DNA of 64,000 nucleotides from Cunninghamia lanceolata (lineage: Eukaryota > Streptophyta > Pinopsida > Cupressales > Cupressaceae). Positions 23,385 to 33,585 of this stretch are shown piece after piece. Where the stretch lies: NCBI GenBank assembly GCA_027924645.1, contig BSBN01000039.1, positions 20,124,001 through 20,188,000 on the forward strand, in the 5' to 3' direction. The position numbers and the translations under genes are program-made. The notes under the pieces were generated by a model. It saw nothing but the letters and a program-made list of their open reading frames with translations. It ran no database searches and was not told where the DNA came from. Position 1 is the stretch's first letter, and each line of letters opens with the position of its first letter.

Positions 23385-23460
23385 GAGTTGCTTTTACCGA
23401 AGCAAAACTGATATCCATCTTGCTTTGGTACAAAGCAAGACAGATATCTATTTTGATTGT

Positions 23461-24233
23461 TGACTTTTTGTGGATTGTAACGTGTTTTAATGTTTCAGTC
23501 TCTTCTTCGAACTTCACCCTTCGTGCTGATGACTTTTTTTAATGCAAAATTGATAAAACGAAAAGGGTTTATAGAAAAAATTGTTAGCTTTCTAAAAATA
23601 TAAAATTTATTTGGTTATCATTTTATTAAATAATTATTAATAATTTTCAATATATCGTGTCTCTGAAATCCTGATGGACACACTGATTGAAAAACATCCA
23701 TAACTTTCAAACCATTTCACCTTTTTGAGATCCGAAACTTGCGTCATACTCTATGCTTTTCTGGCTATAGGTTAAAAAAAAAAAATTGAATTTTGATTTT
23801 TTTTATCGAGTTAGGTTGGCTGGAAAATTAGTTTTTATTTTTTAAAAAAAGTCACGGTAAAAAAATCATAACTAATTATTTTATTAGATTTTTTTTTTAA
23901 ATAAATATGCATCACATCCAGACATGAGTCCTCTACTTATTTTGAAAGTTTCAAAAAAATATATATATTTTTACTCATAGTTAGGTTGGCTGGACAGACA
24001 CCCACTTTTTATTTTTTTCTAAAAAATTTAATAGCTGTTCATTAAAATATTCAATTTTCACTAAGTAAATTTAGTTTTTTAAAAAAAAAATTTAGTAGCC
24101 TATAAACTAGATTCAATTCTCTACAAATTTCATTCTTACATCTTTTTCAAATTGTATAGATAATCCATTCAAAATTTCACATGAACTTGATAAAGTCTAA
24201 TTTTTTGTATTTTCATTGCCACTTAGAAGTATA
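23461..24233. other. AT-rich right subterminal region
   Basis: Long A and T runs with no gene. The phrase GTTAGGTTGGCTGGA recurs at about 23811 and 23981. Confidence 0.6.
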
Positions 24234-24263
24234 GTTTGGCCCATCATGATCCTGCACATACCC
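24234..24263 (-). repeat. Right terminal inverted repeat
   Basis: Reverse complement starts GGGTATGTGCAGGATCAT, matching the left end in 27 of 30 bases. AAGA follows at 24264-24267. Confidence 0.9.
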
Positions 24264-24845
24264 AAGAACCTCCTTATCTGATTCGAAAGACTTTCTCCAC
24301 ATCTCTTCAGACAACAATGAATAAACCACTTCATCCATCTTGAATGTGATAGTGGTACTCCCAATGGCCATAACAAGGTGGTCCCATGAATCTGGTAAGG
24401 AAGAAAGTAATGTCATACATTGATCCTCCTCCATCTTCACACCAACATAAGTCAACTGGGCAACACGCATATTGAATGTATTCAGGTTATTAGTGATAGA
24501 TCCTCCATCTTCCATCCTCAGAGAATATAATTTCTTTCGCAAGAATAACTTGTTCACCAGGGATTTAGCCTGATAAACATCTCCAAGCTTCTTCCAAAGT
24601 TCCTTTGCAGTCTTCTCTTCATGGATATTCAAGAGCATTAAATCAACCAAACAGAGTCTTATCAAACCCTTACCTTTTCGATCTTTGAGATCTCAGTCTT
24701 CTTGAGACATTGCCGTTGGTTTTGTACCAAACATAGCTTCCCATAAATCCTGATCTACAAGCATGTCCTCCATTTTGAGTTTCCACGACTCGAAATTACT
24801 GCCATTAAACTTCTATGTCTCAAACCTCCCAGATGTGCTCGCCAT
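24264..24845 (-). pseudogene. Ty1-copia gag, upstream half of the split element
   Basis: Gag begins at an ATG at 24845 (MASTSGRFET) and continues in one frame with stops (a TAG early, and a TGA near 24690) through the UBN2-type gag region: KTAKELWKKLGDVYQAKS, LFLRKKLYSLRMEDG, MTLLSSLPDSWDHLVMAI. It breaks off at codons E-V-L at the transposon end. The following codons lie at 3464 and below. Same orientation, family and frame as 2434-3468. Confidence 0.88.
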
Positions 24846-24950
24846 CTCTTACCTGCAACAAAGATTTCAAAATCCTTTGCACAAGCTCCCACTCAAACAT
24901 AGATCATCTTAGAAAACCCTCTAACCAACAACTAGATCCAAAGGGGAGTA

Positions 24951-24963
24951 GACTCTGATACCA
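24951..24963 (-). other. Primer-binding site of the split copia element
   Basis: The minus strand reads TGGTATCAGAGTC, complementary to the 3' end of plant initiator methionine tRNA, two bases from the LTR end. It fixes the position of the 5' LTR to the right. Confidence 0.85.
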
Positions 24964-24965
24964 AC

Positions 24966-25615
24966 TGAAAGGAAGCAAGGTATGTGGAAAATGCTTCCTA
25001 CACTTATCTACTGAGGAAAGATTTATGCAAATTTTTACTTTTACAGTTACAGATTAAGATGCACATTAACAGAAAGATAATAACAACTTCCAAATGCAAA
25101 CACAAAACTCACAACACAAGATATATGTGGGGAAAACCCTTTCAGGTAAAAAACCCCACTCTAAAGACGCCCAATATATTATTCAGGAATTGCGAAGATT
25201 ACAATATTCTTGCAGAGCAAGCTTTTATAGGAGTATATCCAACCAGAAATCTAGGAGGTAATTTGACATCTATAAGATTCTTACACACAACCTCCATCTC
25301 CAGCTCCTTATATATAGAAGATGCAATACAATAAACCATTTCCGATAATTACAAAACCATGAGCCAAAACCACCCATAATGTGGTGCCCAAATTATCTTC
25401 AATCAAAGATGCCTTGTGATGTGCCAAACCACACACAAACATGTGTAACTCTCCCCTTTACAACTCTTTTATGTGTCTGACATGTTTTTACATTTCCCAA
25501 AAATAGAAGGTCCAACTTTCGGAGGCCATAACTTTTGATCCGAGTGTCCGATTGACAAACCATTTGATGCGTCAGAAAGCTCGTGAAGAGATCTATCATC
25601 CTACAACCTGTTACA
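24966..25615 (-). mobile_element. 5' LTR of the split copia element (outer end tentative)
   Basis: The inner end is set by the primer-binding site (minus strand ends CCTTTCA). A minus-strand TATA box lies at about 25308-25319 (CTATATATAAGG). The outer end is placed at 25615, where the minus strand starts TGTAACAGG, because it gives TG/CA ends; with only one LTR present this cannot be verified and the LTR could extend further. Confidence 0.55.
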
Positions 25616-26480
25616 CCGGTTATGCCAATTTTCAGGATGTTTAGAGAAGTTTTGATTCTAGTAATTGAGTTTAAAACTTTTTTCCAGCAGTTTCAAAAAT
25701 AGAAACTTTAATATCTCGCGATCCAGCTATGATCTTGAGACGAAACTCACCCGAGATGTTCACTTAGTTGTTTCGCACCTTCTAGGAAAAATTTTAGGTC
25801 AATCCGAGCTCAATCAAAGGACTTACTAAAAATAGTAAGTCTCGCTATTTTTAGCTCTTTAGGAAACTTTGAAAGTTCCAGACCATTCTCCAAGATACAG
25901 GCTATTCAAAAAGACCAAAACTGGGAAGAATAGTAACCTTTCGAGGTTGCAAGGTTGAGATACTTTTCCTAACAGTTAGTTTATAGAGTTTGAAATCTTC
26001 ATCTGAGCAAGCGATAAAATTCTAGCACCTTGGTGAATTAGCTTTTGACAAATCTATTGCAACATATTATCAAATTTCGAGTTAAGTATTTATGCATTTA
26101 ATTTATTCAAATTGAACATTTATGTGAGCATTAATTATAGCATTCATTTCAATTATTAGTCCCCTCTCTTGTTTAGGGCAATTTTTTTCCAAATTTTAAG
26201 AATGGTAGAATACAACAAAATAAATATAGTGTGCTACATTTTCAATGACAATCCTCCCTCTTCTAAGTTTTTAGTAAGCGTTCCTTGAAGTTTACCTTTT
26301 CTTTTTAACCAAATAGATCAAGCTATCTAGTCTTTAGAAAAAAGGAGACATCCCCTCCAAATCGCCCATTAGAGTCATTGCCTAGACCTTGATGATGCAT
26401 TTTGGGAGAATGCTCCATATTAAATGTTTTAAAATTTTATTTTTTAATATATATATATAATGCAATGAGTGAGTGAGAAG
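25616..26480. other. Unassigned sequence between the copia LTR and the DUF247 upstream region
   Basis: No gene found. Part may be further LTR sequence. Homology to the upstream regions of the other DUF247 copies begins near 26500. Confidence 0.45.
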
Positions 26481-26892
26481 CATTGGTTGAAGAATGGGAT
26501 TTAGAAGAACATTGTATCCGTAATTATTAATATTAATATTGATGAGAAAAAAGATTGGATTCTGAAATGTAATGATGGCTTTATGACTGTTCTTTTCTTG
26601 TAGTTGGTCTTGGAATGCCCCACTTTTCACATCTAACACCAATCATTAAAGGAAAGGAATATTACAAATTAAAACAGTGTAAACGAGCCTGTCAAATCAA
26701 GGATTTCTTTCTTGGGCAAAGATTATTCCCACACCTATCCGTTAAAGGAATGAAATCCTTTTCGAATCGACTTTATTTTCTTGTAGTTAATTCTGCCGTA
26801 CAGATCAGGTAAAACCCAGCTCGCAAGGATATGTGGGACCAGATTGGCTTGCTGCTGTTTTCTTCAGAATCTAATAACCCACTAAATCAAGA

Positions 26893-26972
26893 CAGTGGCA
26901 CTTCCTTGGGTCACACGAAAAGCATACACCCTCTTATTTTATAACTTGTATACGAAAGCCAATCTTATTCAA
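26893..26972 (+). promoter_or_regulatory. Conserved core promoter block, DUF247 copy 1
   Basis: GTGGCACTTCCTTGGGTCAC, then ACGAAAAGCATACACCCTC and a TATA-like CTTATTTTATAAC, about 110 to 60 bp before the ATG. The same block precedes the other three copies, at 33448, 44180 and 62098. Confidence 0.65.
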
Positions 26973-27006
26973 GAGCGAGAATTTTGGATCCTCCAGGCAT
27001 TTCTCC

Positions 27007-28458
27007 ATGGCGTCACCAGATTTATCTGACAATAAAGAGAAACAACTAATTTCTCAAGAGGGCCAACAAATTTCTGGAGATTGGATTGTGGATGTCGGTA
27101 AGAATCTGAAAGAGAAATTACAACTAATTTCTCAAGAGGGAAAACAAATTTCTGATGAATGGATGGTGGAGGTCGCTAACAATCTGAAAGAGAGAGAGGA
27201 AACAGTTGCTAGAACGAGCATGCGAGTGCCCAAGGCTCTGATTAAAGCCAAGCCTGAGGCATATATTCCTCAAATGGTGTCTCTGGGACCTTATCACCAC
27301 CGCTCTCTGCAAGAGGAAGCCATTGGGCCAGACCACCAACGCCTAAACCATCTTTCCCAGATGGATTTTTACAAGCTCAACTCTACAAGAGATGCAGCGC
27401 AAAACAAGCCAGGAATCATCGAATACTTTTTCACACATGTAAAGGAGATGGCGTCGGAATTTGAGGAGTTCTACAACTGGAAGATTGACGACCCAAAAAA
27501 ATTCGGGCTGATGATGATGGTGGACGGCTTCTTCCTCTACCAGATTCTCAAAAATGGGCTCCATGATCTTCAAAGGGAGGTAAGTCAAAGCAACAATGAC
27601 ATTATTAACCCTACACTGACAAGTATCAGATGTGATATTGTGAAGCTGGAAAATCAGATCCCTCTTTTCCTTCTCACAGAAATGGACAGTACTCTACACA
27701 ACAAGACACTGAAAGTTTGTCTCAAGTCAATTATTCCTCATCTCTCTTGCTTTCAAGTATCTCATGATTTGAAGATTGAATACGAAGATGAACAACATCT
27801 GCTAGGTTGCATGCACAAATATGTTTCCTCCTTGTTGCAGATTCATAACCCAGGTGAAGATAAGCCCAGGAAATCCACCTGTTGTGAGAGCATCGTAACG
27901 GCTATTGGCGACATGGTTGCTGCTGTCTTTGCTGTTTTCTTTCCTCACCCAGCCAAGAAAGGCCGTGTCGATTTCCTGGATAGATATAACGCAAAAGAGC
28001 TTGTCAAGGTAGGGATAAAGTTCAAATCTTTCTCCAATGTGCCCGAGAAAATCAGATTTGAAAAGCGTTCGGACACTCTATTTCTTCCCAGGATTGTAAT
28101 ATCAGACGACTACACTGAAGTGATGATGAGAAATCTGCTCGCGCTGGAGTTCAGCGACGCCACTCGCCCTAAACATGTGACACAGTACGTGGAACTCATG
28201 GACTGCCTCATCGACACACCAGAAGACGTTTCTCTGCTGCGAGAATGCCATGTTATTGATCGGCACAGCATGATGATAACGGATGAGTACGTTGTCAAGA
28301 TGTGGGACGGCCTGGCCAAGTCTCTGTTTTTTTCAGCGTTTGTGGAGCATCCGCAAGGCATTAAAGCTGCAATCAGAGAAAAAATGATCAGGAATTATTA
28401 CAAAAGCAAGATAAGAAGTTGGTGGGACAGGCGTCTATCGAGAGCGTGGAAGATGTGA
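27007..28458 (+). CDS. DUF247 (UPF0481) protein, copy 1, C-terminus replaced by an LTR
   Basis: Single-exon plant DUF247 gene, 483 residues. Biochemical function of the family is unknown; some grass members are linked to self-incompatibility, and most are predicted to be anchored by a C-terminal membrane helix. Family motifs are VPKALIKAKPEAYIPQMVSL (about 70-90), GPYHHRSLQEEA, CDIVKLENQIPLFLL and QYVELMDCLIDTPEDVSLL. Compared with copies 2-4 it differs at both ends. A 75-bp tandem duplication (27046-27120 and 27121-27195) doubles the N-terminal QLISQEG unit. The C-terminal helix is lost because the frame runs into LTR sequence at about 28454 and stops at its first TGA. The start is the first ATG, 112 bp after the conserved promoter block. 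It may give a soluble protein or be a pseudogene. Confidence 0.85.
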   Translation: MASPDLSDNKEKQLISQEGQQISGDWIVDVGKNLKEKLQLISQEGKQISDEWMVEVANNLKEREETVARTSMRVPKALIKAKPEAYIPQMVSLGPYHHRSLQEEAIGPDHQRLNHLSQMDFYKLNSTRDAAQNKPGIIEYFFTHVKEMASEFEEFYNWKIDDPKKFGLMMMVDGFFLYQILKNGLHDLQREVSQSNNDIINPTLTSIRCDIVKLENQIPLFLLTEMDSTLHNKTLKVCLKSIIPHLSCFQVSHDLKIEYEDEQHLLGCMHKYVSSLLQIHNPGEDKPRKSTCCESIVTAIGDMVAAVFAVFFPHPAKKGRVDFLDRYNAKELVKVGIKFKSFSNVPEKIRFEKRSDTLFLPRIVISDDYTEVMMRNLLALEFSDATRPKHVTQYVELMDCLIDTPEDVSLLRECHVIDRHSMMITDEYVVKMWDGLAKSLFFSAFVEHPQGIKAAIREKMIRNYYKSKIRSWWDRRLSRAWKM

Positions 28459-28795
28459 GACTAGGACTGAAGAACGGGCAGAATGGGATTGTATTATTAT
28501 TGTATTATCATTGTATATTATTGTACATTCAAAGGAAGATTTATTTATAGGGAGGGAACAACATTTTTAACTGTTACATAAAGGAAAACTATCTAACTGT
28601 AACTATCTAACTGAAAATTGACTGATCTACATGATTAACTCAATCTACATAATTAATTAATTCATAAAGATTAATATTTGTGTTCTCCCTTTTGATTTGA
28701 AGAGGTTATGGTTAAACCAAGCAGTCATCTAAACTGCTTAGAGATCTCTCGGCTAAACACTTTAGTGAGAATATCCACTAGTTGATTTGAAGCTT
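28454..28795 (-). mobile_element. Ty1-copia 3' remnant: LTR plus end of RNase H
   Basis: The minus-strand reading gives the RNase H tail QLVDILTKVFSREISKQFR and then a stop (about 28790-28720), a polypurine tract (AAAAGGGAGAA, about 28685-28698), then an LTR of about 235 bp with a TATA box (CTATAAATAAAT, about 28540-28552), ending at 28454. The rest of the element is missing. The LTR end forms the junction with DUF247 copy 1 and supplies its stop codon. Confidence 0.7.
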
Positions 28796-29132
28796 CTTTA
28801 AAAGAAGTTGGTTATGAGTTTACCGTTATATTGATGTCATCAATAGACTCATGTTATTTTTTTTATTCCACTAAGCTTGCTGCGTTGACAATCTCAAATT
28901 CTTGATTGGACTAAGCCTATTGCCTTGATAGGTCCAACATTTTTTTGTGGACTAAGCATATTACCTTGATAGCTCTCAAATCGAGACTTGTTTTGTCCAT
29001 TTTTGTGTTGTTGAACTTGTTTTGTCCATTTTTGTTAAGAGCTAGGTTGAACTATTTTTGTTCATAGTTTGCCAATTTCATTAGGTCTCAAATCATTCTT
29101 AGGTTTGTTTTGACCATTTTGTGAAGACATGG
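28796..29132. other. Unassigned AT-rich sequence
   Basis: No gene. Repeated phrases (CTTGTTTTGTCCATTTTTGT; GACTAAGC-TATTGCCTTGATAG) suggest decayed element sequence. Confidence 0.4.
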
Positions 29133-30104
29133 TGTAGACACCTAAAATCACCTCCTGCCATTTTTGTTGTCACCAATCTCATCTCTCAATTATTCTTTTA
29201 AAAGTTAATTAAATAAATCATACTTATTTTATTAATTTGGCCAACTTTTCCTCTAAGATTAATTAAATAAATTATATTTATTTAATTAATTATTCTATTT
29301 ATTCCACTAGAATTAATTAAATATTTCTTGATTATTTAATTAATAAACTAACCCTTTTTCTAACATTAATTAAATAAATAGGACTATTTATTTAATTAAT
29401 TCATCATTTTAACATCTTCCTCTATAGTCTAGTCGTAATTTAATAAATAACACATTCATTTAATTAATTTCATCATTCTCATTCTCATCTTCCAAAAATT
29501 AAATAAATACAAATTATTTATTTAATTCTTTTATTTTCTCCCTTCAATTAATAATTAACTAAAAGCCAATTAACTAGCTAACTAATCATTTGTATAATCC
29601 AAATCATGATTAGTCAAGGCAATCTTGCACATGGCTCAATGCAAGCACCTGACTCCAAAAAAATATTTCTTGATCTCCACCCTCCATCTTCTCCTAGAAA
29701 ATTCTAGCCCTACAAATCACTTAGATCATGGGCCTCATCATGTGCACCAATCACAAGGTGACACTTGGTAGACTCTCATGCATCCTTGTCTCTCAACTAA
29801 CCCTAAAAATTGATCTCAAGAATAAATCTCATCCATTGTTCCTCCATCCTTCAAATCTATAAATAGCTCATTATATGAGCTCTTTTCATCAATCACTTGA
29901 ATGCATTGTTATGTTGCTAGTTTGAGTAACCAACATCCTCTCAATAAACATAAATCCTTTGAGTACATCCACTTAGATGCCACAAGGTTTGGTATTGGTG
30001 TAAGACTTCTTGTTTTTCATTGATTTTACTAATCTTTACTCAATCTTGAGATGTTTTGATCTAGTGTAGATTAATAATATGTTTTGACCTCACTTTATCA
30101 CTCA
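29133..30104 (+). mobile_element. Candidate 5' LTR of a long-LTR retroelement
   Basis: The segment starts TGTAGACACCTAAAATC and ends CACTCA. It contains AT-rich TTAATTAAATAAAT repeats (29200-29560) and a good TATA box (CTATAAATAG, about 29860). TTTGGCACACCCTGTGGAAC follows directly, resembling the region after a plant Gypsy LTR. No second LTR lies in the window, so the limits are provisional. Confidence 0.45.
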
Positions 30105-33050
30105 TATTTTGGCACACCCTGTGGAACCCACATCCCAATCTAACTTTGTTGCTTTAACTTATTTGAGCTTTTTGTTGTAGGTTTTCATGGTTCAGCATGT
30201 ATGTTCTATGTTTTGGCACATGCATTCACATATCAATACATCAATTTGGTTATTGGGAAGCACATCATTTTGTAAATTCTAATGAATTTTAAATCATTAT
30301 AGCAAGTTATTAGTTTTCTAACCACTTTGCAGGTCTTATTTAATTGTTTGGATGAACATTTAACCTCTTTCGTTATAGTTTTATTTGTGTTTTTTAGCAT
30401 CTATTATGTTTCGACATATTTCTAGATCTATGTAATCCTGAGGTGTGTATATTTCATGGATCAATGCCTACATCCTCATCCCTAACTTTTATTATTTGCT
30501 ATTTGTGGGCTTTATTGTTATACCATCTTGGTCTTTATAGATTTTAAGACATCTAACTTGCTCTCTCTCCATCATTTTTATTAACATTTACAATGCAGGT
30601 TTTAGATTTTATTATTTTTGTTGATTTTTCCATTTTATTATGCAGGTGAGCACATTTTAGTACATTGCCATCCTTTAGTGTCTATGCTTCACACTTTAGC
30701 ACCTCCATTTAGCCATTTGGCGTATGCATGGTAAGTTACTGGTAAACATCTAAAACCTTGCTTTCACATGTTTGTTCATCTTTCAGTGTGTAAGTACTAT
30801 GTTGCAACATCTTTATTTTTGTCTTAGCACATCTTCTTTGTCATTATCCATCTTTTATTTTTCTTGGATTTTGTGCATTGTTGATCCTTGAACTAATCTT
30901 AGTTTATTGTTTATTGTTGTGATAACCCCTCTTGTGTAGCATTTCATTTGTCCAAGACTTGTTAATAAACTACTAACTTTTAGTGGGTGTAGCATGTTTG
31001 TCCAAGGATTTTTTCCTACTAATTTAGTTGAACATTTTCATGTTTAAGGTCAAGGAACTTGTGTGCTTATTTGCATGAATATTTAGATGTGTATTCTCTT
31101 CCCTTACACTGAAAGGTGATCTTGGGAATCAAAAATGCCTTTGTCATTCATTTTTGTATTATCCTAAGGAGACTAGGTGTATATGTTCTTCCCTCGCATT
31201 GAAAGGCAATCTTTTGAATCAAAAGAACCTAATTTTATTTTTATTTCTTTTAGGGGACCTAGCTCAGAATTCATCCTTGAGTGTGTGACCCAAACCCACA
31301 TATTTTGGCAAGGTATATAATTTATGGTGAGAATCTAAAGAATCACCTCAAAGGAGGGCTATCGTGTTTGGCATAACCTTATTGTCCACTTGAGGGGAGA
31401 AGGTGAAGTGGGAAAGGATTTGTCCCCAACCACATTCTTATAGATAACACTCTCGTTCATGGACTTTGGACATTTCATTCCTTCAGGTATATATAGGACA
31501 TCCCCTAGTACACCTTGTAAAGTCTAGATATGACCTTCAGTTGTACATTCTTTAATGCACCGGTTAGTAATTAATGCTAAGAAGTTACTCACTACATGTC
31601 TTTAGAAATGAGATTGTAGGTCATGTGTTCTCTCCTCTTGCACTTTTCATGTGATTCTGAGCATCAAAAGTAGTTAGTGCCTCCTCATGGGCCCTATAAT
31701 CTACACTTAGACAAGACATTAATGATGGTCTCACAAGTGCATATACTCCCACTTGAATAAAGTAGGTTGTTGGTATGTTTGGTGTGTCTTCTCCTTGTGT
31801 GAAACTCATGAATCACCATAAAATCCAAAACATTTGCAAAACCTTTGAATTCTAAAAATTGAGCAAGTCCAAAATTTAAAATCCTCTTGCAAACCAAAGG
31901 TTGAAAAACCCTTGAAATCAAGACCTGTGAATAAAAATCCCTACACCTCCACCTTATGTGGAACCTATCCATCTGCACATCACAAGTCAAATCATAATTC
32001 CAACTCCAAAATTTGAAATTCCCAAATCGAAAACCAAACCATATCCCCCATCTACCTTATCTACAAAATGATAAAATCAAGATCCAAAACTATAAACTCA
32101 AAATTAAAATCCAAGTTGCAAATCAAAACCATCATCCCAAAATCTAATCTTGATTAAAGTATAGACATAAAAATCAAATCCAATCAAGGTATTTTACACC
32201 AAAATCCCCATCACATGTCATCCAATCCATCACCTAATCCAAAGGTATTTTCACCTAATCCAACCAACCCCCCAATCAAGAAGTCATCATCCAAATCAAA
32301 CAAGGTGTCGCACCGGATCCAATCAATCAACACCCAAATCACAAATCAATCAATCAAAATTTGATCAAAACAAGCATCAAGTGTCATGCATCCTTGACCT
32401 TGATCAAACCTATCATCAAGTTACCAAGGTTCTAAACCCTCCAATCCTGAAATAAAACCAATCAAACCATAATCATGCCATAATCAAAATGCCATCTAAA
32501 ACACCAAAAAATAATCAAATCAAACCATCCTTCACCCAAATTTCAACAACATCGAAAACCAATCCATCTTTCATGCTCTGCATCACTAGATCCCAAGAAA
32601 AATTGAACATGGACTGCAACAACTAAAATCTTTTTGTATCTAGATTTGGTCAAAACTACCAAGTAGGGGCAACCTCCCCTTGTGGATTCCCTGACAATGT
32701 GAGTGAACCTAGAAGCCTCCATAACCAAAGTGAGTATTTGTTACGGTTTAGAGATTTCTTGAATGCTAAACAAACCTAGGCACCAATTTGTAGACAATCA
32801 CAAAGATGCCTTCCTCAGACATCTCATTGAGGTAAGGGATAAACTTCCTCTAAGTTTTTACATGGACAAACTCCATAACATCATTCCCTTTGAATCACCC
32901 CCATTTGACAATCCTTGGGGTCACCAACCTATCCAACCATCACACTACCCCACTAATTATCATGTTGATCAAGCTAAAGGAGATGGCACTCGACCACCAC
33001 TTAGTACTCTAAATGTTGCATCATCTTCCCATCATTTTTCATTTTTAAGT
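30105..33050 (+). mobile_element. Non-coding body of the candidate long-LTR element, truncated
   Basis: About 2.9 kb with no gag, protease, RT or integrase reading frame. The left half is T-rich. Two related phrases sit at about 31090-31240 (TTCCCT-GCA-TGAAAGG-ATCTTG). The right half (31800-32550) is rich in A and C (CCAATCAAAC-like). One open frame at 32763-33140 (MLNKPRHQFVDNHKDAFLRH) is not recognised and may be a gag scrap. DUF247-type upstream sequence begins at about 33055. Confidence 0.35.
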
Positions 33051-33447
33051 GATATAAAAATAGTATGGGTAATTAAAATTGGCGTGGCAGAAGGTTTTAT
33101 AGAAAAAGAATTGGATTCCGAAATGAGGTCGTATAAATGAATGTGTTCTTTTCTTGTTAGTTGGCCTTGGAATGATATTCTCTTTCATTTTTATAACAAA
33201 TCTTAATCCAAAGAATATTGCAAATTAACTCATTTTAAACAATCAGGTCCCAAATCAGATATTTTTTTATCATTTAAAAAAACTATTTACATAGCTATTA
33301 GCCGAATGAAATCCGTTTGAAATCAGCTTTATTCTCTTGTACTGAATTTGCTGCAGACAGAAGGTAAAGCCAGCTAGCAATGATTTGAAAAACCTGATTG
33401 TCTTGCTGTTATTTCTATCTTATCCAGAGCAAAAGTAAATTATCGGA

Positions 33448-33500
33448 GTGGCACTTCCTTGGGTCACACGGAAAGCATACACGCTCTTATAATACAAGAG
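33448..33500 (+). promoter_or_regulatory. Conserved core promoter block, DUF247 copy 2
   Basis: GTGGCACTTCCTTGGGTCAC, ACGGAAAGCATACACGCTC and a TATA-like CTTATAATAC, 138 to 90 bp before the ATG. Same order as in the other three copies. Confidence 0.65.
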
Positions 33501-33585
33501 GTATACGAACTTCAGTCTAATTCAAGATTGAAATTCTCTGGGTCCTTCACTCATCTCTAGCAGTTTTTCAATTTGCTTGCTCTTG

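Larger units (their letters stand above)
3469..24263. mobile_element. 20.8-kb TIR DNA transposon inserted in a copia element
   Basis: The element is bounded by 30-bp terminal inverted repeats starting GGGTATGTGCAGGATCAT, with 27 of 30 bases matching between ends, and by a 4-bp duplication AAGA. Both flanks belong to one minus-strand copia gag-pol: gag ends at codons V-L on the right, and the left flank resumes with A-V-R-G-R in frame. The two ends are therefore proved by an in-frame empty site. Inside are a DDE-type transposase-like gene (minus, 20339-17309), an accessory gene (plus, 8223-10257), an 18-bp palindrome placed at both ends and both promoters, captured PPR and LRR pieces, and large tandem arrays. 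Both genes carry stops and frameshifts, so this copy is probably non-autonomous now. The 4-bp duplication fits several superfamilies (for example Sola or Ginger-like), and none can be assigned from sequence alone. Confidence 0.88.

Noticed and set aside
24984..25334. 116-codon plus-strand frame
   Set aside because: It lies within the antisense strand of the copia LTR.
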